Origin: CAYWWM01 sp965198025
Lineage (GTDB): Bacteria > Acidobacteriota > Terriglobia > 2-12-FULL-54-10
Reading direction: 5' to 3'
Length of the DNA stretch: 64,000 nt
Assembly: GCA_965198025.1 (NCBI GenBank)
Contig: OZ240237.1
Span: forward strand, 1,488,001-1,552,000
The translations under genes and the position numbers were made by a program. Shown in pieces: positions 25,942 to 35,110 of this stretch. Every line of letters begins with the position of its first letter. The first letter of the stretch is position 1. The notes beneath the pieces are model-generated. The model saw only the letters and a program-made list of their open reading frames with translations, did no database searches and was not told where the DNA came from.

Positions 25942-27140
25942 TGCTCGTAGCCGGATTGATGAGCGGAACTTCGGCGGACGGCGTGGACGTGGCATTGACC
26001 GAGATTGCCGGGTTCGGATCGAACACCAAGGTGCGGCTGAGAGCCTTCCGGACTGTCGCTTATCCTCAGCCAGTACGCCGCCAAATTCTCCAGATTGCCG
26101 GGGGCGCTTCTGTTTCAGTTTCCGATATCTCCCAAATGAATTTTCTGTTGGGAGAGTTGTTTGCCCGCGCCTTTCAGTCTGCCTGTCGCAAAGCAGGGGT
26201 CCGTACAGAAGAAGTCGGATTGATCGGATCGCACGGTCAGACGATCTATCATCAGCCTGGCTGCTCTGATCTGTACGGACTGCCGGTTCGATCGACGCTG
26301 CAGATTGGGGAGCCGGCAGTGATTGCCGAGCGCACTGGGATTACTACGGTTGGCGACTTTCGCCCCGCTGACCTCGCTGCTGGAGGCCAGGGCGCCCCAC
26401 TGGTTCCGTTCGTGGACTACCTGCTCTTCCGCCATCACCGACGCGGACGGATCGCTCTCAACATCGGAGGCATCGCCAACCTCACGGCTATCCCGGCAAG
26501 CGGGCAGGTAGAGGACGTGATCGCATTCGACACTGGTCCCGGCAACATACTGCTCGACGCGCTGGCGGCGCTTGCGACTGGAGGGCGCACCCCATTCGAT
26601 CGAGGGGGACGGCTCTCCGCGCGGGGACGAATCTCCGAAACGCTGTTGCAGAAACTCCTGCGCCAGAGCTATTTTCGTCTCCTTCCTCCAAAGACAACCG
26701 GACGCGAGCAGTTTAGCTCAGCCTATCTCAAGCAACACTTTAGTAGTCAGTTCGGTGTCTCGCAGCAGGGTATGTGCGACGCACTGGCCACAGCGGCCGC
26801 TTTGACGGCCGAGTCTATAGCCCGGGCCATCAGCGCGTTTGTAGTATCCAAATTCCCCGTCGTTGATTGCATCGTCTCCGGTGGAGGGACTAAAAACCGT
26901 TTCTTGATGAAGGAACTTACGAAAAGGCTTGCAGGGCTTGGCACAACCGAAGGCGGGTCTGTCATCCAAGTCGTCGTTTCGGATTCGGCTGGCATCCCCG
27001 CCAACGCCAAGGAAGCACTTGCTTTCGCCGTGCTTGCCTATCAGTCCTTTCATCGGAAACCTTCCAATCTGTGCTCTGCAACCGGCGCAGTACATCCTGC
27101 CATTCTAGGGAAGGTAGCCTATGGGAAAGGACAGGACTAG
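25941..27140 (+). CDS. anmK: Anhydro-N-acetylmuramic acid kinase
   Basis: AnmK phosphorylates 1,6-anhydro-MurNAc to MurNAc-6-phosphate, the step after NagZ. The 399-residue protein has GLMSGTSADGVDV at the N-terminus (phosphate-binding loop), GSHGQTIYH, IGGIANLT, FDTGPGNILLDA and SGGGTKN, all typical of the AnmK ASKHA fold. Its first base is the last base of the nagZ stop. MurQ or MupG, which would follow, is not in the window. The end overlaps the next gene by 20 bases. Confidence 0.95.
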   Translation: MLVAGLMSGTSADGVDVALTEIAGFGSNTKVRLRAFRTVAYPQPVRRQILQIAGGASVSVSDISQMNFLLGELFARAFQSACRKAGVRTEEVGLIGSHGQTIYHQPGCSDLYGLPVRSTLQIGEPAVIAERTGITTVGDFRPADLAAGGQGAPLVPFVDYLLFRHHRRGRIALNIGGIANLTAIPASGQVEDVIAFDTGPGNILLDALAALATGGRTPFDRGGRLSARGRISETLLQKLLRQSYFRLLPPKTTGREQFSSAYLKQHFSSQFGVSQQGMCDALATAAALTAESIARAISAFVVSKFPVVDCIVSGGGTKNRFLMKELTKRLAGLGTTEGGSVIQVVVSDSAGIPANAKEALAFAVLAYQSFHRKPSNLCSATGAVHPAILGKVAYGKGQD

Positions 27141-28677
27141 GCCAGGACGCAGCCGCTTTTTGATGACGGCTGCGGTGCTGGGCATCCTGATCGGTCTAGG
27201 GTGCGCCACTGCCCCTCGGGACCCGCAAACAGTGGTGATGCTAATTGAATCGAGTCCCTTGAACCTCGACCCCCGGATCGGGACAGACGCCCAGTCGGAG
27301 CGAATCGGATCGTTGATTTTTGACAGCCTTCTACGCAGGGACAGGAGTTCCAATATCCATCCCTGGCTGGCAGAAAGCTGGGAATCGCCGGACCCGGTGA
27401 CGTACGTATTTCATCTGCGCCCCGGAGTCCGGTTCCACGATGGCGAGCCGCTGACCGCCCGCGACGTGCAATACACCTTCCAGAGCCTGCTCTCCGGAGA
27501 AGTGCAAAGCATCAAGACCGCTACCTTCTCCCGCATTGCCGCAATCGAAGCGCCGGACGACTTCACGGTTGTATTCCGCCTGAACGAACCATATGCATCC
27601 TTCCTCTTTAACCTGACGCAAGGCTCAATGGGAATCGTGCCGGAAGGTTCTGCCGGGGAACTGGCACAACGGCCCGTTGGCTCCGGACCATTTCGTTTTG
27701 TCCGCGCGGTCCAGGACGAGGATGTAGTGGTCGAACGCAACCCGGATTATTGGGCGAGGCCGCCCCAAATTGCCCGCGTGGAATTTCGGGTGGTTCCGGA
27801 CATGACCACAAGGGCGCTCGAGATGAGAAAAGGGTCCGCCGACGTTATGCTCAATTCGCTCACGGCGGATATGGTCGAGGCTCTACGCGGGGAAGAGCAC
27901 ATAGAGGTCGCCGAGGAACCCGGCACCTCCTACCAGTACATCGCGATGAACCTGGAAGATCCGAGTCTCACGCTCCCGGTGCGGCGGGCCATTGCCCACG
28001 CCGTTAACCGAGAAGAGATTATCGCTCACCTCTGGCGAAACACAGTACGGCCTGCCAACAGCATCTTGCCGCCCGAGCATTGGGCCTACGCTCCGGATCT
28101 GACTCCCTATGCTTACGATCCAGGGCAGGCGGCCCACCTACTCGATCAGGCAGGGTTGCGTCCAGGGCCGGATGGCGTGCGGCTTCGGCTGGAGATGAAG
28201 ACCTCGACCGACCAGAGTGCCAGGGAACTCGCCGCAGTCCTTCAGCAGCAGTTGCGAGAGGTGGGGATTGCACTCGAAATTCGGTCGTTTGAATTTGCGA
28301 CGTTTTACGCGGATATCATTCGGGGCAGCTTTGAACTCTATTCTCTGCGTTGGGTGGCCGGCAACGACGATCCAGACATCCTTGAGTTCTGCTTCCATTC
28401 CCAAAGCATTCCTCCGGGAGGAGCCAATCGAGGACGTTACAGAAACGCCGAGGTGGACAGACTGATCGAAGAGGCCCGGGTCAGCAGCGACCAGGAGGTA
28501 AGACGCCGAAAGTACCGCTTGGTTCAACAGATCGTGCACCGTGATTTGCCATACGTTCATCTCTGGTATGTCAACGATGTGGCTGTCTTTAACCGAAGAA
28601 TCGAAGGCTTGGGGCTGGAGATGGGGAACTACGACTTCTTGAGCCATGTACAAGTTGCGGGTGCCACAGGTGAGTGA
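27121..28677 (+). CDS. Family 5 extracellular solute-binding lipoprotein (Opp/Dpp-like)
   Basis: These proteins deliver peptides, nickel or sugars to an ABC importer. The 518-residue protein has an N-terminal membrane segment ending at Cys29 (IGLGCAT), a plausible though non-ideal lipobox. It then has the family segments NLDPRIGTD, SLIFDSLL, HPWLAESWE and FHLRPGVRFHDGEPLTARDV. It starts inside anmK, and the overlap suggests co-expression with nagZ-anmK, so a muropeptide or peptide ligand (as for MppA) is a reasonable inference. No permease or ATPase genes follow; the downstream region is convergent with a CoA-transferase. Confidence 0.85.
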   Translation: MGKDRTRPGRSRFLMTAAVLGILIGLGCATAPRDPQTVVMLIESSPLNLDPRIGTDAQSERIGSLIFDSLLRRDRSSNIHPWLAESWESPDPVTYVFHLRPGVRFHDGEPLTARDVQYTFQSLLSGEVQSIKTATFSRIAAIEAPDDFTVVFRLNEPYASFLFNLTQGSMGIVPEGSAGELAQRPVGSGPFRFVRAVQDEDVVVERNPDYWARPPQIARVEFRVVPDMTTRALEMRKGSADVMLNSLTADMVEALRGEEHIEVAEEPGTSYQYIAMNLEDPSLTLPVRRAIAHAVNREEIIAHLWRNTVRPANSILPPEHWAYAPDLTPYAYDPGQAAHLLDQAGLRPGPDGVRLRLEMKTSTDQSARELAAVLQQQLREVGIALEIRSFEFATFYADIIRGSFELYSLRWVAGNDDPDILEFCFHSQSIPPGGANRGRYRNAEVDRLIEEARVSSDQEVRRRKYRLVQQIVHRDLPYVHLWYVNDVAVFNRRIEGLGLEMGNYDFLSHVQVAGATGE

Positions 28678-28792
28678 AAGGTTCCTATCTTAGATCTATA
28701 GCGTCCGATAATGGATATTATGTAAAGTAGACAATGTCGCAGTAGGCTTGTGTTTGGGGCTCCACCTTCGACCATTTTCCTGCTTGTAAGGA

Positions 28793-30052
28793 TCAGACTT
28801 TGCTTGTGACTTCGGATTCGGCCAGCTCCACAGCTCCTTGGTCTGCCAAGGCTTCAATTTCATTTTTTGAAAACCCCAACAGCTTTTCGAGAACCATTTC
28901 GGTGTGTTCGCAGAGTAGCGGTTCGGGGGTGGGGTTTGCGGGGGGTGTTTCGGAGAGCGCGAAGGCCGGCATTTCAACGTGATGCGGCCCGACGTCCGCG
29001 TGCGTCACGGCGGCCCAGTGGCCGCGGTGCTCAAGCTGCGGATCGCTGAAGAGATCGGCGATGGAATTGACTTTTGCGGCGTGAACGCCGACCTTCTGCA
29101 GCTTCTGCATGAGGTCACCGGCCTCTCGTCGGCGTGTCCATTTGGAGAGCATGGTGTCAAGCTCAGCCTCGTTTTCCTTGCGTGCAAGCTGACTGGTGAA
29201 TCGGAGACTCTCGGCCCACTCGGGCTTCCGCATAGCCTTGACGAGGCGCTGCCACTCCTCATCACTGAAGACGCTGATGACGATCCAGTTATCTTCGCCC
29301 TTCGACTGCCCCTTGCATGGATAGACGCCGTGCGGAGCGGCGAAATCATGGCGGTTGCCCCGACGGGTGGGTGTCGTCCCGAGCAATTGGTGTTCCAGAA
29401 TGCCGGGAGCCACGAACTGCACACCGTTTTCATACTGCGACAGGTCAATGTACTGCCCCCGCCCCGTGCGTCGGCGGTGTTCCAGGGCCGCCAGGATTGC
29501 AACGTAGCCGTATCCGACGGCGATGTAGTCAATGTAGGGGCCGTAGACAATGACCGGGTTTTTCCCTTCTTCCCCAATCAAGTGCGTAAAGCCGCTCAAC
29601 GAGGTCAGCTGAGATCCGAATCCCGGATGGTGCGCCCAGGGGCCGGTCTGGCCTAGGTTGCAAGTGCTGAGCATAACCAAGCCGGGATTCTCGGCGGATA
29701 GCTGCTCATAGCCTAAGCCGAGCCGTTTCATAGTTCCCGGAGTGAAATTCTCAATCACTACGTCCGCTCTTGCGACCAGCTTGCGCGCAGTCTCCATGCC
29801 GGCAGGTACCTTCAAGTTCAGGCCCACACTGTGTGTGCCGTCGTTGTTCATGGCAAATACCCCGGAACGATTCGGGCCAGGAATATTGTCTTTGAAGGGT
29901 GGGTAGTGAGTCCGGAAACCGTCCAGCCGGGCACGTGACTCCACCTTGATCACGAATGCACCGTAGTTAGCGAGGTATTTCGCCACACATGGACCCGCGG
30001 CGAATGCCGCGAACTCCACTACTACCACGCCGTCCAATGCCTGTGCTTTCAT
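28793..30052 (-). CDS. CaiB/BaiF-type CoA-transferase (class III), copy 1
   Basis: Class III CoA-transferases move CoA between carboxylates through an Asp-anchored acyl intermediate. The 419-residue protein opens with MKAQALDGVVVVEFAAFAAGP and has KVESRARLDGFR, NFTPGTMKRLGLGYE and PGLVMLSTCNLGQTGPWAHHPGF, all family-typical. It begins at ATG 30052 after GGGAGCGCT. A longer in-frame start at 30214 covers part of the next gene and is not supported. It is the last gene of a minus-strand cluster with a second CoA-transferase and UbiD. The acid substrate is unknown. Confidence 0.88.
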   Translation of the reverse strand: MKAQALDGVVVVEFAAFAAGPCVAKYLANYGAFVIKVESRARLDGFRTHYPPFKDNIPGPNRSGVFAMNNDGTHSVGLNLKVPAGMETARKLVARADVVIENFTPGTMKRLGLGYEQLSAENPGLVMLSTCNLGQTGPWAHHPGFGSQLTSLSGFTHLIGEEGKNPVIVYGPYIDYIAVGYGYVAILAALEHRRRTGRGQYIDLSQYENGVQFVAPGILEHQLLGTTPTRRGNRHDFAAPHGVYPCKGQSKGEDNWIVISVFSDEEWQRLVKAMRKPEWAESLRFTSQLARKENEAELDTMLSKWTRRREAGDLMQKLQKVGVHAAKVNSIADLFSDPQLEHRGHWAAVTHADVGPHHVEMPAFALSETPPANPTPEPLLCEHTEMVLEKLLGFSKNEIEALADQGAVELAESEVTSKV

Positions 30053-30096
30053 AGCGCTCCCAAAACGCCCACAACGCCCAGAGAGGCACGAGGAAA

Positions 30097-31368
30097 CTAT
30101 ATTACCCGGCTGGCGCGCAGCCAGTTCAACTGCCCTCGTTTGAATCCAAGCTCCTTCTGGAAGATTTCTGCCGTGTGCTCTCCCAGCAGCGGGGGGCGCA
30201 TGTGGATTCCACAAGCCATGTCCGAAAACTGGGTGAAGCCCCCCGGAAAGCGCACCGGTTCTGTGTGGCCGGGAAGCTCCAGCGGCTGCCAGAAGTTACG
30301 GGCATCTAACTGTGTGTCGGACAGGATATCCTCAGCCGAGGAAATCGGGTAACCGAGCATGCCCCTTTCAACTACTTCTTTCAAAAATTCTGCTTTCGTT
30401 CTGTAGATAAAGAACTTGCCAATTGCTCCTTCCATCTGATCCACTTCATCTTGGGTCATCGTGTAGACGTCGAACTCGTTCCAGTTCTTCTGCTTCATGA
30501 ATTGCGGAGCCATGCCATGCGCGTCCATCCATTCCGTCAGGGCACGGTTGGTTTTCTGTCCCGCAGGGCCGCCGTAGATGATGAACGTCAGATAGCCGTC
30601 GCGGCACGGCCAGACGGTCCGGAACTTGGCGCCGGTGATGGTCCGCCCGGTCATGAACTCCCCGTGTCGCGTCGGGTTCTCGCGGTTGTAGTCCCAGAAC
30701 CAGGGAGCATGAGCGCAGAGGATCACGCAGGCCGCCTGTGCCGAGACGTCCACGAACTGTCCTTGGCCACTTTTCTGCCGGTGATGGAATGCGGTCAAAG
30801 CACCCATCGCTCCGTAGAGGGACGCCCAAGCCTCCGATTGCGAGAGCGAAATCCGAAATGGCGCCTTGCCCGGGTGGCCCGTCAAGGACATCACCCCGCA
30901 GGAAGCCATGATCTGCAGGTCTTCGGCCTGAAACTCCCGATACGGTCCTGTCTGCCCGAACGGTGTGATGGCAACATGAACCAGCCGTGAATTCTCTTGA
31001 AGTAATGCCTCATGGCCCAACCCCAACGAGCCGAGATACCCCGGAGGGAAGGACTCAATCAGAAAATCTGCTTTGGCCGCCAGGCGGCGCAGGATGCGGG
31101 CGCCGTCACAAGTCTCGAGATTGAGGGTTACACTCCGCTTGTTATTGTTGTAAGCGAGCCAGAAGAGGCTATGCGCAGAGCCATTCTCATCGTAATAAAA
31201 CGGACTTCGGAAGCGGCCCGCGTCACCCGCCGGAGGCTCGATCTTAATCACGTCGGCGCCGAGGTCTCCCAGAATCTTGGCGCACAGATGCCCCAGCGGA
31301 GTGGAGAGATCCAAGACACGACAGCCGCTCAATGCGCCTGGTTTCTTGTTGGGGTCGGATGTAATCAT
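30097..31368 (-). CDS. CaiB/BaiF-type CoA-transferase (class III), copy 2
   Basis: The 423-residue protein has LSGCRVLDLSTPLGHLCAKILGDLGADVIKIEPP at its start (Rossmann-like CoA domain), then NNNKRSVTLNLE, LIESFPPGYLGSLGLG and AITPFGQTGPYREFQ. It is a paralogue of copy 1 and lies 44 bases upstream of it on the same strand. Two such genes together often form a heteromeric pair or serve consecutive acids, but this cannot be decided here. The start is ATG 31368; the ribosome site is weak. Confidence 0.88.
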   Translation of the reverse strand: MITSDPNKKPGALSGCRVLDLSTPLGHLCAKILGDLGADVIKIEPPAGDAGRFRSPFYYDENGSAHSLFWLAYNNNKRSVTLNLETCDGARILRRLAAKADFLIESFPPGYLGSLGLGHEALLQENSRLVHVAITPFGQTGPYREFQAEDLQIMASCGVMSLTGHPGKAPFRISLSQSEAWASLYGAMGALTAFHHRQKSGQGQFVDVSAQAACVILCAHAPWFWDYNRENPTRHGEFMTGRTITGAKFRTVWPCRDGYLTFIIYGGPAGQKTNRALTEWMDAHGMAPQFMKQKNWNEFDVYTMTQDEVDQMEGAIGKFFIYRTKAEFLKEVVERGMLGYPISSAEDILSDTQLDARNFWQPLELPGHTEPVRFPGGFTQFSDMACGIHMRPPLLGEHTAEIFQKELGFKRGQLNWLRASRVI

Positions 31369-31480
31369 ATGATGATTCGAGCGATTCGGCCGCCTGCTTG
31401 CGAGCGTGGCTCTAAAATACGAAGCCAGGACTGACCGTATGGACAGACCTGGCTTCCACTTCCCTGCTCCGGCTTGCCGG

Positions 31481-32035
31481 TTAGAAACCGGTTTTTGCCA
31501 GGAACCGTCCGTAATTTGTCATCGTCTTTCGGGCGATGGCAATCTCATCCTTGCTGAACCATTTGCTCGGGTCCACTTTCGAGACCGGATAAGGAGGTCT
31601 CTCGAAGGCGTCCCTGTAAATGAACGGAATCGTGGCGTCTACGGCGAGGCCGCCGCCAAACCGGATGTTCGTGGTGGTCCAATCCTTGTCACCGGCGGAG
31701 CTGCGGTCGGCAGGCTGGAAGGCTTGTCCCGCGCCGCCTTTGCACACGACCTGGAGGCCATTGGTGGGATCGACTCGCGTGGTCAGCGCCCACATCATGT
31801 CGTCCATGTCGTAGATATTGATGTCATCGTCCACTGCGATCATCAGTTTCGAACCGAGCGAGCAGGCGAGGGCGGCGGAGAGAATGTTCTTCGTGTAGCC
31901 TTCGTCGCGGGCGCGGCGCTTGCGGATCTGGAAGATGCACCCCCCCCAGTCCGTCATGGGCATCGGGATGTGGGTGTCGACGCAGAGGCCGGGGCAAATG
32001 CGGTCTGCTACTTCGAAAAACATGGCCTCCCGCAT
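31481..32035 (-). pseudogene. UbiD-family decarboxylase, C-terminal part (separated by frameshift)
   Basis: This 184-codon frame continues the UbiD protein after the N-terminal frame stops. It starts LMREAMFFEV and contains the DDDINIYDMDDMMWA segment and the closing KWFSKDEIA region typical of UbiD C-termini. Its ATG overlaps the stop of the N-terminal part as TGATG (32033-32037). Inserting one base at GACACC|TGATG would rejoin the frames as DTLMREAM. Either the gene is broken, the base is missing in the assembly, or translation is coupled. It was not seen as an independent family member. Confidence 0.7.
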
Positions 32036-33039
32036 CAGGTGTCCACATAGTGGTCGTCGAAGCTGTGGACGATCAGTCCGTAATAGATGGGCTTCTGCTT
32101 GCGGTGTGTTACGCCTGTCACTTGGAATTTGTACGTCCGGTACGCTTTTCCCATGTAGCCAGCCCACTCGGGGTGGAACGGATGGACGCCTTGCCGCTGC
32201 TCCTTTTCCGCGATCTCGCTCTCCCAAATCTTCTGAGTCGTGTCCAGGTAGCCCTCGATAACGTACTCGGCCTGCGCGATCGAGAGTGCATCCACCGTCT
32301 TGGCTTTGACCAGTTCGACCGGATAACCCTGCATGGCGCCAGCCACACCGATCTCGTCGCAGCCTTTGGGAAGAACCATGTACACAAAGCCCCCTCCAGC
32401 CAGCAGCGTGCAGGCCGGAGGCACGCCCATGTTGATGGTCATGGGAATCGGCTCCTTGCGGTACCACTCCGTAGCAATCATGTCAGTATGAGAGCCGGGA
32501 GAAATCTGGAAGCTCGAAAAGTCGGAGCCGCGGAAGTTCATACGGTTGTAGCTAATGTGCGTCCCACCCCAAAAATACTTTCCAGTGACCAGGGTATTCC
32601 CGCCGCCGAGCGTTCGTCCGGGGTCCTTCTCGGTGTGCTGGATCATCGGCACGATGTCCCAGATATTAATATTCTTGTCGATGAAGACTTCCTGGCAGGG
32701 GGCGTCCTTGGAATCTACGACCACGGGCGGGATCGGGCGATGGATCGCATCGATGGCCCGGAACTTGAACTGCCGGGGATCGTCCACGCCGAACAGGCGT
32801 GAGACGCGCTCCTCGCTCGCAAACAGGTTCGTAAGCAAGCGGCCGTTTGGATACCCTTTGACGTTCTCAAACAGCATGGCGGCTCCGCCGTCGAAATGCT
32901 TCGACAGGCCGGCTAATTCCAGTTCCGGATTGATCTCCACATCTGAGATGAGCAGTTCTTCGGAACCTCGCAAGGACTCCAGCGCGCTGCGGAGACTGCG
33001 GATGTCGATTCTAGTGGGTACGGCGGCTTCAGTAGCCAT
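32035..33039 (-). CDS. UbiD-family prenylated-FMN decarboxylase, N-terminal part
   Basis: UbiD enzymes reversibly (de)carboxylate unsaturated or aromatic acids with prenylated FMN, made by UbiX (not in the window). This 334-residue frame has NINIWDIVPMIQHTEKDPG, GTHISYNRM, the AEYVIEG segment with the catalytic-region Glu, and the KAYRTYKFQVTGVTHRKQKPIYYG stretch. It ends prematurely at DDHYVDT, where the family continues into a REA helix found in the next frame. AGGAGG lies 12 bases before the ATG, a long spacing. It leads a minus-strand cluster with two CoA-transferases, which suggests use of an aromatic or unsaturated acid. Confidence 0.8.
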   Translation of the reverse strand: MATEAAVPTRIDIRSLRSALESLRGSEELLISDVEINPELELAGLSKHFDGGAAMLFENVKGYPNGRLLTNLFASEERVSRLFGVDDPRQFKFRAIDAIHRPIPPVVVDSKDAPCQEVFIDKNINIWDIVPMIQHTEKDPGRTLGGGNTLVTGKYFWGGTHISYNRMNFRGSDFSSFQISPGSHTDMIATEWYRKEPIPMTINMGVPPACTLLAGGGFVYMVLPKGCDEIGVAGAMQGYPVELVKAKTVDALSIAQAEYVIEGYLDTTQKIWESEIAEKEQRQGVHPFHPEWAGYMGKAYRTYKFQVTGVTHRKQKPIYYGLIVHSFDDHYVDT

Positions 33040-33244
33040 GGATGTTGAATACCTCCTAAAGTTTCGGTCTCGTGGATTTTGGGGACTTCCAAATTCTATT
33101 GGCTCTGCCGGTAGAATGCAAGCTGGGAGCTGTAAGGTATAACGTCATACCTGAATGCAAGCCCCTACTTTACATGTTCTCTTCACTACATGTCAAGAAT
33201 TTTTTTGGAAACAGACGACCGGGAGAGCACACCGGAAACCGACT

Positions 33245-34393
33245 TTACCAGCTCACACGCAGGCCCGAAGTCCAGGAGACGCCCGAATAGGCGCCGCCAT
33301 CTTCGGCTCGATCGTTCATGTCAGCAAACTGGAGGCCGCTTTGCAGCTTGAGTTTGTGGCCGTAGAAGAAGTAATTGGCCCCCAGATAGAGTTCGTTGTA
33401 GCGGTCACCCCTTCCGGACACCGCCTGGTTTTCGTACCGGGCGAGCCGGACGCCGTTGGGATCGTCGCTCCTAAGGTAGGTGTAACGGCCGATAATCTGA
33501 AATTTGTCAGTGACGTTGTAGAAAGGCATTGCCATTACGCCCCACAGATCGCTCTGCCCCAGGTAGCCTGAGCCAATGGAAAAATCCGCGCGCGCGCCCC
33601 ACTTCCGGTCCTCGAATTTGAAATTCGTCGAGAACATGTGATGAAGTTGTCGCGTGAACGTATTCCTTGGGTCGGGATTCTGATACACGTAGTTGCCCGC
33701 CAGCAAGGCTTGGTTCACGCCAAGAGCCGTCGCTAAATCGTAGCCGATGACGGCCAGAGTGAAGGCGCTTCCATTGAACCGGCCGTATTCCCGCGTGGCT
33801 TCCCCGCCCGAGAACACGCCGAAGTGGTAGATCCAGCTCGAGAGTTGACCGGCTGTGCTGACGCCGGGGATGTATTCTTGCGGAAACCACATGTTGTTGC
33901 TCAGATTGCTGCGGTCGATGGTGAGCAGCTCTTTCGACGAAGTGGCCCCGTCCATTGTGAACGGGACGCCGTGCTTACCAAAGGTCAGTTCGAGCCTCCC
34001 GCTCCGGCTCCACATCACATACAGGTCCGTGAAGCGAAGATACATCGGGTTGCGCTCCTGCGGGTTGAGCTCCACCTCGCCGTGCAGGGTAATGGAACGG
34101 AATAATTGCGACTTCGCGCCGAGGCGCAGCCGGCGGACGTTCCATTCGCTGTTCGAGTCCTGGTCGGCGTCGAGCGTGGAGTACTCGTACTGGAAGCGCC
34201 CGCTGGCAAGGATGTTTTGCAGCGTGCGGTTGTCTTCGTTGTTATACCACTCGGCGAACTTCCAGATCCTGTCGTAGACGGACGGCTTCTCGTCGCTTGT
34301 TGTGAGCGGCATCGCCGATTGTGCCCAACAAGCTGTCGAACACAACAGTATGGCTGCAACCGCCTTTGCAAAATTCATTCTCGGGGGATTCAT
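33245..34393 (-). CDS. OprP/OprO-like phosphate-selective porin
   Basis: The 382-residue protein has a signal peptide (about residues 1-25, ending SACWAQSA-like) and beta-barrel features: alternating aromatic strands, the family segment GKHGVPFTMDG and a C-terminal GLRVSW ending in an aromatic residue. It resembles the Porin_O_P family of anion porins. It lies 25 bases after phoU on the same strand, which supports a role in outer-membrane phosphate uptake. The start used is ATG 34393; ATG 34378 is possible and neither has a strong ribosome site. The longer frame to 34516 overlaps phoU and is not supported. Confidence 0.82.
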   Translation of the reverse strand: MNPPRMNFAKAVAAILLCSTACWAQSAMPLTTSDEKPSVYDRIWKFAEWYNNEDNRTLQNILASGRFQYEYSTLDADQDSNSEWNVRRLRLGAKSQLFRSITLHGEVELNPQERNPMYLRFTDLYVMWSRSGRLELTFGKHGVPFTMDGATSSKELLTIDRSNLSNNMWFPQEYIPGVSTAGQLSSWIYHFGVFSGGEATREYGRFNGSAFTLAVIGYDLATALGVNQALLAGNYVYQNPDPRNTFTRQLHHMFSTNFKFEDRKWGARADFSIGSGYLGQSDLWGVMAMPFYNVTDKFQIIGRYTYLRSDDPNGVRLARYENQAVSGRGDRYNELYLGANYFFYGHKLKLQSGLQFADMNDRAEDGGAYSGVSWTSGLRVSW

Positions 34394-34418
34394 AAGCGTA
34401 TCGTCTTGTTTCCAATAG

Positions 34419-35102
34419 TTAGCTTGTTTCCCTCTTTGGAGAAGAGGCTCCAGCTCCATGGCGGATGATTTTCCCCTCCACCATGTAGACGACATCTTCC
34501 GCGATGTTCGTGGCATGGTCGGCGATCCGCTCTAAGGCGCGGGACACGAAAAAGAGGCGAGTAGCCTGTTCGACGGTGTGTGGATCGGTTTCAATCGTTC
34601 GCCAAAGCGAGGAAATCACTTCCCTGTCATACTCGTCTGCCTCATCGTCCTCCGCGCAAATACGGCGGGCCGCTTCGGCGTCTCCGTTTATGAAAGCCGC
34701 CAGGCTTTCCCGAACCATCTTCAACGATACCTGCCACAAATCCAGCAGACGTGGGGGAATGGGGAATGGATCGCGTCCGGCTAGATAAAGAGCGTGTCCA
34801 GCGATGTTGGAAGCCTCATCGCCTATGCGCTCCATATCGTTGTCGATCTTCATGACGGCGGCGATGAAGCGCAGGTCTTCCGCCACCGGCTGATGAAGGG
34901 CCAGCAGCCGCAGGCATTCCTCTTCGACCTCGACCTCGGCACGGTCAATCTTGTGGTCTTCCTCCATAACTTCCCGAGCCAGGTCCGCGCGCCGCTCCTG
35001 GAGCGCCCGCAGAGCCTTCTCAATGGCCTCAACCACGGACTCGCCGACGGTCAGTATCTGTCTATTGAGCTTCTTGATCTCGACCTCGAGGTGCTTGGAC
35101 AT
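34419..35102 (-). CDS. phoU: Phosphate transport regulator PhoU
   Basis: PhoU couples Pst activity to PhoR and keeps phosphate import in check. The 227-residue protein is two PhoU three-helix repeats; the acidic E/D-rich motifs EEECLRLLALHQPVAEDLRFI and ISSLWRTIETDP-type helices bind metal clusters. It begins ATG 35102, with AGGATGAG upstream and eight bases after the pstB stop. No phoB/phoR genes are in the window. Confidence 0.94.
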   Translation of the reverse strand: MSKHLEVEIKKLNRQILTVGESVVEAIEKALRALQERRADLAREVMEEDHKIDRAEVEVEEECLRLLALHQPVAEDLRFIAAVMKIDNDMERIGDEASNIAGHALYLAGRDPFPIPPRLLDLWQVSLKMVRESLAAFINGDAEAARRICAEDDEADEYDREVISSLWRTIETDPHTVEQATRLFFVSRALERIADHATNIAEDVVYMVEGKIIRHGAGASSPKRETS

Positions 35103-35110
35103 AACTCATC

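Noticed and set aside
28709..28722. AT-rich inverted repeat (ATAAT...ATTAT) between convergent genes.
   Set aside because: Short arms and no T-run; not strong enough to call a terminator or operator.
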